A stretch of 15,522 nt of DNA from Bacillota bacterium (GCA_021846145.1 JAJZCJ010000047.1:1-15522); one strand, 5' to 3'; shown: positions 6,765 through 13,610, counted from the first letter of the stretch. Notes: generated from the sequence alone by a model not told the origin. Translations and numbers: made by a program.

Positions 6765-7163
6765 GTGGATAATCAAATAGTCGTAGCTCTTAAAGGCATT
6801 ATCTTACGAGACGGAAAAATACTTATCATAAAACGGTCTGATTCTGATGAGATCGGAGCGGGAACTTGGGAGACTCCTGGAGGTAAACTCGATTTTGGAG
6901 AGTACCCCGAAGAGGCACTTGTTCGTGAAATTAAAGAAGAAGTAGGACTTGATGCAACAGTAGATGGAATTCTCTATGCGTCAAGTTTTATGCCAAATCC
7001 TTTTCGCCAGGTAATCATCATCACTTATCGGTGCACTGTCCCTAAGGGTGATGTGGGCTTGTCTGATGAACACTCTGATCACCTTTGGGCAACCAATGAA
7101 GAGCTGGTTGAACTTTTACCGCCGACCATACTGACAGAATTCCAAAGACACAAAGTCATTTGA
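6765..7163 (+). CDS. Nudix hydrolase
   Basis: 132 residues from the GTG at 6765, 8 bases after CGGAG (6752-6756); another GTG at 6756 overlaps that site. The full Nudix box is present at residues 40-62: G, KLDFG, E46, YPEEALV, R54-E55-I56, K, E58-E59, V, G61-L62, fitting GX5EX7REUXEEXGU exactly. These acidic residues bind the divalent metal for hydrolysis of a nucleoside diphosphate linked to another group. The length and GTWETPGGKLDFGE context are typical of MutT-like or NTP/ADP-sugar hydrolases; the exact substrate cannot be read from the sequence. It is cytoplasmic. It stands alone on the plus strand, convergent with the sigma-factor operon. Confidence 0.93.
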   Translation: MDNQIVVALKGIILRDGKILIIKRSDSDEIGAGTWETPGGKLDFGEYPEEALVREIKEEVGLDATVDGILYASSFMPNPFRQVIIITYRCTVPKGDVGLSDEHSDHLWATNEELVELLPPTILTEFQRHKVI

Positions 7164-7174
7164 TTCGGTGTTGT

Positions 7175-7192
7175 GGTGCATGTTTATGCACC
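7175..7192 (+). repeat. Perfect hairpin after the Nudix gene
   Basis: GGTGCAT-GTTT-ATGCACC forms a 7-bp stem with a 4-base loop, 12 bases after the Nudix stop codon. No T-run follows on either strand, so it is not a standard intrinsic terminator. It may protect the 3' end or be a remnant. Confidence 0.5.
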
Positions 7193-7276
7193 GGCGGAAG
7201 CATCTCTTTACTCAACATTCGGGTCGGAAGGATCAATAATAAACTACTACATATTTCAAATCAACTGATATAATTG

Positions 7277-7648
7277 CTAGGGACGTGCCATGTCCATCAT
7301 GTAGGGGATGGCATACGCGAACAGGAAACCGACGAGCGACCACGACGAGGCGATCGTCAAAAACCATAGCACGTGGATCGCGGCGGTGATGGGAAAATGA
7401 AAGAACGCGTCGTTTAACATCCACATCCCGACTCTACTAAGTACACTGCCACCAAGCAAGACCGCTGCGACGAGTATACCGAATACGCCTCCAAAAAACG
7501 CGGTCAATCCCCAATTTCTCGTCTTGCGAAACGGATGCAATTCGCTCTCCAGTGCGAGGATGGAGGGCAGCAAATCGGGAGGAGCGTTTACAGGCGTTCG
7601 GAATGATGCTCGCAGTGTTTGCTCGGTGAGATCCTCTTCCTCGTTCAT
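7277..7648 (-). CDS. Small membrane protein, candidate anti-sigma factor
   Basis: 123 residues. The ATG overlaps the sigma factor stop (ATGA), so translation is coupled. The N-terminal 40 residues are soluble, acidic and helical (MNEEEDLTEQTLRASF, then PPDLLPSILALESEL), followed by hydrophobic segments around residues 47-70 and 83-117 that make two or three membrane passes. A short cytosolic N-domain plus membrane helices encoded directly behind an ECF sigma gene is the usual arrangement of an anti-sigma factor. No zinc-binding HxxxCxxC motif is present, so it would not be the ZAS class. The role is inferred from position and topology only. Confidence 0.6.
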   Translation of the reverse strand: MNEEEDLTEQTLRASFRTPVNAPPDLLPSILALESELHPFRKTRNWGLTAFFGGVFGILVAAVLLGGSVLSRVGMWMLNDAFFHFPITAAIHVLWFLTIASSWSLVGFLFAYAIPYMMDMARP

Positions 7649-8166
7649 TCCGGATTCTCCTCCTTTGCCAAATGGCGTTTGATGTGTTGGCGCGCGCGAT
7701 AAAGGTAATTCTTGATTTGTGACGACGCTTTGCCAATCGCTTTGCCAATCTCTTCATAAGTTAGCTGTTCGTCGTAGTACAGGATCATGGCCATTCGTTC
7801 GTGCGGCGGCAACGCGCCGATCGCTCGCCAGACCGTTTCGTGTTCCGCTTGTTGCAGATAATTCGCTTCGGCACTCTCGGTGAATGCCGCGCCCGGTTCG
7901 GGGGCGTCGGCGATCAACGCTTGACGTCGGCGGTGTTTGTGGCCGCTCTTGATACAGAGTCGAGAGGCGATTGCGAGCAGCCACGTCTTCGGTGAAGCAT
8001 CTCCACGAAATTGCTGGATATGGCGAAACGCGGCGAGAAACGTTTCCTGTGTCAAATCCTTCGACTCTTCCGAATCATTTGTAAACCGATAGCACCACCT
8101 ATACACATCCTGATAGTATCGATGCACCCATTTCCTATACAGTTGCCCGAATTCCGGCTCTGCCAT
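7645..8166 (-). CDS. ECF-type RNA polymerase sigma factor
   Basis: 173 residues, ATG at 8166 preceded by GCGAGGTAAGT. Region 2 covers about residues 12-75: YRWCYRFTNDSEESKDLTQE, then TFLAAFRHIQQFRG and TWLLAIASRLC, the core-binding and -10-melting helices. Region 4 covers about residues 110-168: ALPPHERMAMILYYDEQLTY, EEIGKAIGKASSQIKNYLYR, ARQHIKRHL, the -35-binding helix-turn-helix. Regions 1 and 3 are absent, so it is an extracytoplasmic-function (group 4) sigma factor that would direct RNA polymerase to a small envelope-stress regulon. The membrane protein behind it probably holds it inactive. The divergent DUF4097-like operon is the likeliest target. Confidence 0.93.
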   Translation of the reverse strand: MAEPEFGQLYRKWVHRYYQDVYRWCYRFTNDSEESKDLTQETFLAAFRHIQQFRGDASPKTWLLAIASRLCIKSGHKHRRRQALIADAPEPGAAFTESAEANYLQQAEHETVWRAIGALPPHERMAMILYYDEQLTYEEIGKAIGKASSQIKNYLYRARQHIKRHLAKEENPE

Positions 8167-8282
8167 ACTTACCTCGCGCGTGAAGACTTGATTTCATTAT
8201 GCGCGAAAAAATTGTCAGCGCAAGCGAAACCTTTTTCTCTGCAAAGTCTCTAATCAAATAGAGAACAGGGAGGGATGGGGTT
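8167..8282. promoter_or_regulatory. Divergent promoter region between sigma factor and DUF4097-like operon
   Basis: This 116-bp region must drive both directions. On the plus strand GAAACC (8226-8231) and AGTCTCTAAT (8245-8254) resemble an ECF -35/-10 pair, although the spacer is about two bases shorter than in well-known ECF promoters. On the minus strand a CATAAT box near 8192-8197 (read in reverse) could be a housekeeping -10. Both are proposals by eye. Confidence 0.35.
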
Positions 8283-9155
8283 ATGTACATCACGCGCAGG
8301 ATAAAGGTGGTTCTCGTCACCGCGTTTTCGCTATTCCTCGTCGCGATATTTGTCGCGGCTGGACTGTCCGTCGCGAGCGGCGTGAATTGGTGGAGGGCGG
8401 GGTTGGCCAATTCCACTGTGTTGAACGGGATCGATTTTGGAGTGTTCAACCAGTTGTACGAGAAAAGGATTGACCAGACGTTTAAGGTGACCTCCGCACA
8501 GGCGATTGTGTTTTCGGCGTCAATCGGCGACGTGACAGTCAGTGAAGGTGCGGGTGATCAGGTCGAGGTGGTGGCGTCGGCGGGTTTTGGCGGATTTAAC
8601 CTGGCTTCAGCGAAACAACAGGCGGATTCGTACCAACTGCAAGCCACGCGCACTCCGAACCAACTCCAATTAAGCCTCGGGAACGCATCCGGCCTAAACG
8701 CGCTGCATAAAGTGTCAATCCAGTTGGTTGTCCCGATTCATGCGGCGGTGCAGGTCACCAGTGACATGGGCAACGTGAATGCGAACGGTTCGTTCAAGGC
8801 GATTCAGGTGCAAGATAACATGGGGAATATCAGCGTGACCGGCAACGTGACGAGTTCCACGACGTTGGACGATAAAATGGGCAACATTTTTTATCAGGGG
8901 GATCCTGGCCAGTCCTCGAACATTACGAACAACATGGGCAACGTGACGGTCGTCCTGACCGGTACGCGTCCGTTGCAAGTCGACGCAACAACCGACCTCG
9001 GCAACGTGTCAGGCGCATTAAGCGTGATCACGGCGCAAACCGCGCACCACTTGTCGGGAGCAACTGCAGGGGGGCAAGGCAAAGGACAGGCAGGAATCGT
9101 GACGGTGGTCAACAACTTAGGCAACATTAATATTAGCGAGGTGAAAAACGGATGA
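8283..9155 (+). CDS. Membrane-anchored DUF4097-like beta-repeat protein
   Basis: 290 residues; ATG at 8283, 8 bases after GGGAGGG. A positive N-terminus (MYITRRIK) and one hydrophobic helix (about residues 9-32) anchor it, leaving the rest outside or as a signal anchor. The body is beta-rich with a recurring xGN/D(V/I) turn: SIGDV (near 80), DMGNV (161-165), then NMGNI, KMGNI, NMGNV, DLGNV and NLGNI at roughly 20-residue steps except the last. This is the beta-helix-like pattern of DUF4097 adhesin-type proteins, which often sit beside ECF sigma factors or stress-response systems. A Gly/Gln-rich linker (GGQGKGQAG) precedes the last repeat. Molecular function is unknown. It is coupled by ATGA to the next gene. 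Confidence 0.75.
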   Translation: MYITRRIKVVLVTAFSLFLVAIFVAAGLSVASGVNWWRAGLANSTVLNGIDFGVFNQLYEKRIDQTFKVTSAQAIVFSASIGDVTVSEGAGDQVEVVASAGFGGFNLASAKQQADSYQLQATRTPNQLQLSLGNASGLNALHKVSIQLVVPIHAAVQVTSDMGNVNANGSFKAIQVQDNMGNISVTGNVTSSTTLDDKMGNIFYQGDPGQSSNITNNMGNVTVVLTGTRPLQVDATTDLGNVSGALSVITAQTAHHLSGATAGGQGKGQAGIVTVVNNLGNINISEVKNG

Positions 9156-9556
9156 ATGCGATTGGAACCCCTGTGGCGGGTTCGGTTTTTGGCGTCGGTG
9201 TTGTGGCGGTATTGTTTCCAGTGCTGTTATTGGCGGTAATATTCGGGTTTATCATTTTGATGAGGTACCTGCGCTATAAAGAAAACCTGTTGATGATCGA
9301 GCGCGGCTTAAAGCCGGAAGTGGTCGATCGCGGGGCGGCGCGATACGCGACGCCGTGGGGAAGGTTGCGCAGCGGGATCATCACTTCCTTCGTGGGACTT
9401 GCGTTGTTTTTCGGGCTGTTGACCATCGGATGGGGTCCTTGGCTACTTGGAGGGTTGATTCCACTCGCCGTCGGGACCGGGGAAATCTTGACGTATGTGA
9501 TCACGAGCCCCACAAAAGTTCGGGATGTGCCGCGAGACGATGATGACCAGCGCTAA
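9152..9556 (+). CDS. Small two- to four-helix membrane protein (DUF6249-like)
   Basis: 134 residues, ATG overlapping the upstream stop (ATGA), so both are made from one mRNA. A first helix (about residues 14-37) is followed by a charged block RYLRYKENLLMIERGLKPEV, then helices near 72-90 and 91-112, and an acidic/basic tail ending in RDDDDQR. The helix plus YRxKENLLMIERGLKP motif is what I associate with small membrane proteins (DUF6249 type) encoded near ECF sigma factors and DUF4097 proteins. It probably works with its partner at the membrane in an envelope-stress response. No enzyme motif is seen. Confidence 0.7.
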   Translation: MNAIGTPVAGSVFGVGVVAVLFPVLLLAVIFGFIILMRYLRYKENLLMIERGLKPEVVDRGAARYATPWGRLRSGIITSFVGLALFFGLLTIGWGPWLLGGLIPLAVGTGEILTYVITSPTKVRDVPRDDDDQR

Positions 9557-9571
9557 CGGTGTATCCTCTTT

Positions 9572-9778
9572 ATGAACATGTACAAGGGGACACGGGTGCA
9601 AAACGTGACGGGCGTATACGCGAAAGACCCGTCGACCGAGAAGAACACGACATACATGTCAATCTGGTACGTGATGCAGTTACTCAACAAGTTGTCCATT
9701 GGGAACAGTTGGAACGGGACGACGTGGACACTGACGAACAACGCAGAGCAGAGCGGGAATACAAGCAACACGAATTAA
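9572..9778 (+). pseudogene. Fragment of copper-amine-oxidase-like (stalk) surface domain
   Basis: A 68-codon frame ends with NTTYMSIWYVMQLLNKLSIG followed by NSWNGTTWTLTNN. The order tyM.IWYVMQ.L..L.....WNG..W.LT is the second half of the copper amine oxidase N-terminal-like domain common in surface proteins of Alicyclobacillus- and Paenibacillus-type bacteria. There is no signal peptide, no clear ribosome binding site before 9572, and only one partial repeat, so it looks like the 3' end of a larger lost gene rather than a complete protein. A good terminator 37 bases later fits it being an old gene end. A short real gene cannot be excluded. Confidence 0.5.
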
Positions 9779-9815
9779 TGCGATGAAATGTATCAAGGAA
9801 TGGAACAAAGGGAAT

Positions 9816-9848
9816 GGGCATTAGAGATGATGCTGGTGCCCGTTTTTT
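9816..9848 (+). terminator. Intrinsic terminator
   Basis: GGGCATTA (9816-9823) pairs with TGGTGCCC (9834-9841), an 8-bp stem with two G-U pairs and a 10-base loop, followed by GTTTTTTG. It would end transcripts from the sigma-dependent operon or from the surface-domain gene remnant. Confidence 0.8.
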
Positions 9849-9956
9849 GTGGATGTCACAATTTATGAAAAAGATATGCATCTATGAACTCGTCACTGTT
9901 TTGTAAAAAAATACTATGGCGCATAAGGGGGCGTTAGCGACAGAAACATCCTTTTT

Positions 9957-10035
9957 ACTGTGTAATTCTAATCATTGGATTACGCAGTGAGCGATCCATC
10001 AAACCATGGATCAAGGTGTCATCGCGTGAGCCACC
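9957..10035 (+). promoter_or_regulatory. Three successive hairpins in a possible mRNA leader
   Basis: Hairpin 1: ACTGTGTAATTC (9957-9968) with GGATTACGCAGT (9977-9988), 12 pairs including two G-U. Hairpin 2: GATCCAT-CAAACC-ATGGATC (9993-10012), 7 perfect pairs. Hairpin 3: GGTGTCA (10015-10021) with TGA..CACC (10027-10035), 7 pairs with a two-base bulge. Hairpin 3 contains the AAGGTG that would serve as ribosome binding site for a GTG at 10026. No known riboswitch consensus was recognised. Confidence 0.4.
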
Positions 10036-10205
10036 AGGACAAACGCAGACGACGCAAACGTGTGTCTCGTATCCCCACGTATCCTGCTAGTTGTCGCTGT
10101 TATGTTCGGCTCGGTTCTGTTCGGTACGATGGACGTATGGTATAGCAGGTTAGCCGATAACGTATACATGCGCGAGGAAAATAAGACAATCGGGGGTTTC
10201 GGGCA
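10026..10205 (+). pseudogene. Frameshifted start of a membrane-anchored protein
   Basis: From a GTG at 10026 the frame reads MSHQDKRRRRKRVSR, a typical positively charged N-terminus. The +1 frame continues with ILLVVAVMFGSVLFGTMDVW, a clear membrane helix, then YSRLADNVYMREENK. One frame change near 10065-10080 would join them into the start of a single-pass protein. The continuing frame then runs into the antisense of the chemoreceptor gene, so the rest is missing. The family is not determinable; many envelope proteins start like this. Confidence 0.4.
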
Positions 10206-10267
10206 TGTCACACACAACCGTATTAAAGTGGAGAGAACCGTGTTATTTTTCTCACAATCAAAAAAAA

Positions 10268-11077
10268 TTATAAATTGTGTAATGATTCTGTTGTTTCGTG
10301 TATTTTTGAAACTGTCGCTGACAATTCTTCCAACTGTCCCGCTTGTTCTTCGCTTGTCACTGTACTATCTTGGATCGATTGATGAATGTGTTCAATCCCA
10401 TTCGTGATTTCTTGAACTTTGTTTTGCACGCGACTTACAGATTCTTTTACTGTCATCGACAGTTTGCGTATTTCATCAGCAACAACGCCAAAACCTCGCC
10501 CAGCTTCTCCAGCTCTCGCTGCTTCAATGGCAGCGTTAAGTCCGAGTAAATTTGTTTGTGATGCTACTTTTGAGATGAGATTATTAATTTCAGCCAATTC
10601 TTTTGCATTATGACTAAGAATACCAGCTTCTGAGAAAATTGTGTCTATATTTTGTGTATAAGCAGTACTAGCTTCAGCTAAATATCTAGTCAGTGAATCC
10701 AATGTCTCTAATTGATCGGTAAGTTCACTCACACCTGTTTTTATTTCTTTCATATGGGAAATAGGTGTAAGTACTGTTATGACTCCAACGAATTCATCAT
10801 TCCAAAAAATCGGATCAGCCGTGGAAACATAAGGAACACCATACAAATTTGGATCTCCATTTTCTCTGAAGAATTTTTGTTCTCTAAGTGACTTTACAGT
10901 GACTGAAGTTGATGGTTGTGACAACATATTGTCACCTATTTTCACAGAATTTTTCATCCAATCTCTATCTTGTACGTGAGTGACTGTTCCATCCGTTTTC
11001 ACAAACCGGACATAAGCGTCTTCGGAGGACAGGGCAACAACATGTTGAAAAAACCAATCGATTTGTTCTAGGATCAT
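10268..11077 (-). CDS. Soluble methyl-accepting chemotaxis protein
   Basis: 269 residues; ATG at 11077 with an AAAGGGG site upstream. No membrane helix or signal peptide is present, so it is a cytoplasmic chemoreceptor. Residues 1-110 form a small sensor domain with features of a Cache/PAS-like fold ([16 protein letters not shown], then [28 protein letters not shown]). Residues 115-269 are a coiled coil ending in the signalling tip, with [39 protein letters not shown] and the return helix. The [16 protein letters not shown] hairpin is the conserved CheA/CheW contact. The coiled coil is short, about the size of B. subtilis YfmS-type receptors. The AT-rich composition differs from the sigma-factor block. 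It would feed the chemotaxis kinase; its ligand is unknown. Confidence 0.92.
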   Translation of the reverse strand: MILEQIDWFFQHVVALSSEDAYVRFVKTDGTVTHVQDRDWMKNSVKIGDNMLSQPSTSVTVKSLREQKFFRENGDPNLYGVPYVSTADPIFWNDEFVGVITVLTPISHMKEIKTGVSELTDQLETLDSLTRYLAEASTAYTQNIDTIFSEAGILSHNAKELAEINNLISKVASQTNLLGLNAAIEAARAGEAGRGFGVVADEIRKLSMTVKESVSRVQNKVQEITNGIEHIHQSIQDSTVTSEEQAGQLEELSATVSKIHETTESLHNL

Positions 11078-11105
11078 CTTGCTGAGCCCCTTTAAATATA
11101 TGATG

Positions 11106-11152
11106 TCAACTCTCTATCAGTAATTCTCCAGAAACTAGATAGAGACAGTTGA
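11106..11152. repeat. Inverted repeat upstream of the chemoreceptor gene
   Basis: TCAACTCTCTATC (11106-11118) pairs with GATAGAGacAGTTGA (11138-11152): 13 pairs interrupted by one two-base bulge, with a 19-base spacer. It lies 28 bases upstream of the chemoreceptor start, in its probable 5' leader or promoter. It could be an operator or an RNA hairpin; there is no T-run after it on the minus strand. Confidence 0.55.
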
Positions 11153-11328
11153 TGTGCTGCATATGTAATCTCTAAATTCCACGTGCATTTTTATTAGCTT
11201 CAGCTAACGTATTTTCACGAAGAATCTAGCACACATCTTTCATATTTTACCATGTCGGTCGCCATCTTTCAATCGTTTTCGATAAAATATTGTTTTTCCA
11301 TATACTGGACAAAGAGGCTTTTATATAA

Positions 11329-11577
11329 ATGATGAAATCAACTGGTATGGCTCGTAGCGTAGATGGATTGGGACGCATTGTGATTCCAATGGAACTCCGA
11401 CGTACACAAGATATTGATGTAAAAGATTCGTTAGAAATCTTTGTTGACGATGAGAAAATTGTACTGAAAAAGTATGAACCTGCTTGCACTTTTTGCGGAC
11501 ATGCAGATCAGGTTGTCCACTTCAAGGGCAAAAACGTGTGCTCGTCATGCATTGCAGAAATGATGCACACTCGCTAA
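11329..11577 (+). CDS. AbrB family regulator with C-terminal zinc-ribbon-like tail
   Basis: 82 residues; the start may be either ATG of the ATGATG at 11329/11332, the second giving the usual MKSTG beginning. Residues 1-50 are a textbook AbrB/SpoVT DNA-binding domain: STGMARSVDGLGRIVIPMEL, RRTQDIDVKDSLEIFVDDEK, IVLKKYEP. It forms dimers or tetramers that bind AT-rich DNA, as in transition-state regulation in bacilli. Instead of the normal multimerisation tail there is a short module with CTFCG (residues 56-60) and CSSC near residues 73-76, two CxxC pairs that could bind one zinc ion. The upstream 230 bp is AT-rich and gene-free; the ribosome binding site (AGAGG) is weak and distant. It converges on the SRAP remnant. 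Confidence 0.88.
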   Translation: MMKSTGMARSVDGLGRIVIPMELRRTQDIDVKDSLEIFVDDEKIVLKKYEPACTFCGHADQVVHFKGKNVCSSCIAEMMHTR

Positions 11578-11996
11578 TCACGCAGGATAAGCTCGCATAT
11601 CCTCAGCGGGATACGCCCGAAGTACACTTGCCACGAGCTCCGAATCTGTGACGTCACGATTCAACCACATGCTTTCGTCTTCCCGATCCAGAATAACAGG
11701 CATCCGGTCGTGGATCTGACTCATCAACTCGTTCGGCATACACGTGACGATGGTACAGGTGCTTAACTTGGATCCGTCAGGCCGTGTCCACACATCCCAC
11801 AAGCCTGCAAATCCAAATATAGGCCGGGAAATGAGCGTGATTCCTCAATCTTGCGAATTGTGCCATCAGAGACCACTGCATGGATCATTTGACCTGGCGC
11901 AATGTTGTACCGTGGTGGTGCGAGTGCCACTTCGTAAATGCCGAAATATTGCAGGGTCTCATACCAATCGTAGGAGAACGAAAATCTTCCGCACAT
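11578..11996 (-). pseudogene. SRAP (YedK/HMCES-type) gene with internal deletion
   Basis: The start at 11996 follows AAGAAGGTG and gives MCGRFSFSYDW, with RYNIAPGQMIHAVVSDGTIR a little later; Cys2 is the residue that crosslinks to abasic sites. After about 55 residues the sequence changes frame and resumes as FGFAGLWDVWTRPDGSKLST, then VTCMPNELMSQIHDRMPVIL and the end RAYPAEDMRAYPA. The middle of the family (roughly 80-100 residues, with the NARAE and GFYEW segments that supply the Asn and Glu of the active site) is missing. The His of HDRMP is kept. The C-terminus also stops a little early, two bases from the AbrB stop. It is not expected to make a working protein. Confidence 0.82.
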
Positions 11997-12118
11997 GTTG
12001 TACACCTTCTTTAAAAGGTATACACATTTTCGAATTCACACACTGAGTAGATCTGTCAAAGGCGATTGACAAAAGTTGTCCAACTCGATAAATTTTCTTC
12101 GCTCGTCCAGCACACCTT

Positions 12119-13357
12119 TCATGACGCAGGATCACGCTGAACTTCATTGGATCTGTTATTCGTCACTAATGCGCGCCACAGAAGCGTTGTCGCTAATATC
12201 ACGATGCAACCGACTATGCTTGCCAGTTTTGCCGCCGGTGCAAGACCAAAATGTTCAGCAAGCGCCCCGAACATGGGAAAGCCAACGATCATAAACAATG
12301 AGAATGCGGTTGAATTCACAGACAGTAGCGTTGCACGCTGCCCGGTCGGGATTACCTGATTCAGTCCTTGATCAATCATTGGCTCAAAGAAAGCCCCTGC
12401 GACTGACGCCAGAATATAACCGGATGCAGCCACAAGTCCCGGAAGCCAGGCAAACAACAGCAGACCTGCCGACACCAGAACACTTGCCCACAAAAACAAA
12501 TGGATTTGACCGACGCGCCGGGATGCTCGGTCGGAGAGAGATGCAGCTAACGCCCCGAGACCGTTTTCAGTACCTGTGAGAATACCAATGCCGATCAAAC
12601 TCCAGCCTGCGTGAATGAGCATTGACTGGCCATAAAATGAGAACGACGCGACGAACCCCGAGATGGTGGCACTAAGCAGTATCCACCACAAAAAAACAGG
12701 ACTCTTTCGGGCAAATTGATAGGCATCCGCAGCAATCTTCGTAATGGATGAGTGTTCGCGAACGTCTGCCACATGATCGTGCCGAGGTTCACGAAGAGTT
12801 TGCAACACGACGAAAGAGGTCAAGTTAGCCACCGTGAACGCAATGTAAATAGATGCCCAAGAAAAATGAGCCAGGGCACCGCCTGCTCCTTCCGCAACGC
12901 CAAGACTCACCAGACTGATGGCGAACATTCGCCCCGAAATCTTTAAATATTGTTCTTTCATCCCTGCCCAAACAGCGGATTCGTACGCCAGTGACGAGTC
13001 ACTGCCATTGGTGAACGTGACTTGCAGTCCGCGGCAAGCAAAAGCCACGGCAAACCACCAAAATCCGTGACCAAACAGTGCGATTGAGGTATATCCCACT
13101 CCAAGTAATGAACCCAGGGATAAAGAAAGTTTCCAACCAAAGCGATCCGCAAATACGCCAATTGGCAAGTCCGATGCCACGGCGACAATATGAAGGATGG
13201 CTTCCAGAATTCCGACCTGAAAGAGCGTAACCCCTTGATGTTGAAAGTATATCAACCACAGACCACCGTCAAACCACAAGTGTGAAGTAGCGTTGAAGAT
13301 AGATAGCGAATTCAGGTTTTTGCGTCCAATATCGTTTTTAGTCAATTGACGTTTCAT
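12119..13357 (-). CDS. MFS transporter under leader control
   Basis: 412 residues from the ATG at 13357, 8 bases after GGGAGGGC (13366-13373). The frame is open back to 13450, but that would read through a terminator stem and is rejected. It has 12 probable helices. Motif A, GVFADRFGWK (residues 67-76), lies in the loop between TM2 and TM3. A central cytosolic loop (about residues 190-215, LREPRHDHVADVREHSSITK) separates the halves. The early NATSHLWFDGGLWLIYFQ helix is typical of a drug-efflux-like branch of the family. It would exchange protons for a small compound at the cytoplasmic membrane. A leader peptide and terminator upstream suggest induction by a ribosome-affecting compound, but the substrate is not shown. 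Confidence 0.9.
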   Translation of the reverse strand: MKRQLTKNDIGRKNLNSLSIFNATSHLWFDGGLWLIYFQHQGVTLFQVGILEAILHIVAVASDLPIGVFADRFGWKLSLSLGSLLGVGYTSIALFGHGFWWFAVAFACRGLQVTFTNGSDSSLAYESAVWAGMKEQYLKISGRMFAISLVSLGVAEGAGGALAHFSWASIYIAFTVANLTSFVVLQTLREPRHDHVADVREHSSITKIAADAYQFARKSPVFLWWILLSATISGFVASFSFYGQSMLIHAGWSLIGIGILTGTENGLGALAASLSDRASRRVGQIHLFLWASVLVSAGLLLFAWLPGLVAASGYILASVAGAFFEPMIDQGLNQVIPTGQRATLLSVNSTAFSLFMIVGFPMFGALAEHFGLAPAAKLASIVGCIVILATTLLWRALVTNNRSNEVQRDPAS

Positions 13358-13412
13358 AGACGAATGCCCTCCCGTTGCATGCCCTGTCTTTGGCATGATC
13401 TCCAAACACAAC

Positions 13413-13448
13413 AAAAAACGCCGTTCGGGATACAACACCCCTAACGGC
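13413..13448 (-). terminator. Attenuator-type intrinsic terminator in the MFS leader
   Basis: On the minus strand GCCGTT-A-GGG (from 13448) pairs with CCC-G-AACGGC (ending at 13420), nine pairs around one mismatch with a 9-base loop. GTTTTTTG follows. It sits 19 bases after the leader ORF stop and 55 bases before the transporter ATG, so it would stop transcription before the transporter unless prevented. Confidence 0.85.
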
Positions 13449-13467
13449 ACCGGAAATTCGTCGCTTG

Positions 13468-13593
13468 TCAGTTTAAGCTAGTGCAAGCATGCCGAACCCT
13501 ATCGCCAAAAAAGGGCATACGTATCCTGTTAGGCGCATGGTTTGGCCCAAACAAACGCACGTAAAATTGCCACGACGACGGTGTCATCAACAT
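13468..13593 (-). CDS. Putative 41-residue leader peptide of the MFS transporter
   Basis: The ATG at 13593 lies 7 bases after GAGAGGAG (13601-13608), as strong a site as any real gene here. The frame reads MLMTPSSWQFYVRLFGPNHA then PNRIRMPFFGDRVRHACTSL and N, with stop TGA at 13468-13470. There is no homology I recognise; its likely role is to report translation state to the attenuator just downstream. Codons 21-22 (CCTAAC, 13533-13528) are complementary to GTTAGG in the 5' arm of the terminator. GTTCGG near codons 33-34 is complementary to CCGAAC in its 3' arm, so leader RNA could form alternative pairings. A second frame, 13473-13538 (21 codons, MRLTGYVCPFLAIGFGMLAL then A), overlaps and is hydrophobic but has no ribosome binding site. 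Confidence 0.6.
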   Translation of the reverse strand: MLMTPSSWQFYVRLFGPNHAPNRIRMPFFGDRVRHACTSLN

Positions 13594-13610
13594 ACTTTCG
13601 CTCCTCTCAT

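Noticed and set aside
7175..7192. Hairpin after the Nudix gene as terminator
   Set aside because: No T-run follows it on either strand; listed only as a hairpin.
9900..10060. Known riboswitch (c-di-GMP, c-di-AMP, preQ1, fluoride) in the hairpin leader
   Set aside because: None of the consensus core sequences I know could be matched, so only the hairpins are reported.
12147..12579. Plus-strand frames over the MFS transporter
   Set aside because: Antisense shadows of a well-supported minus-strand gene.
13358..13450. Upstream extension of the MFS transporter (31 more codons, starting MPLGVLYPERR)
   Set aside because: It would be encoded by the terminator stem and T-run, and the ATG at 13357 has an ideal GGGAGGG site.
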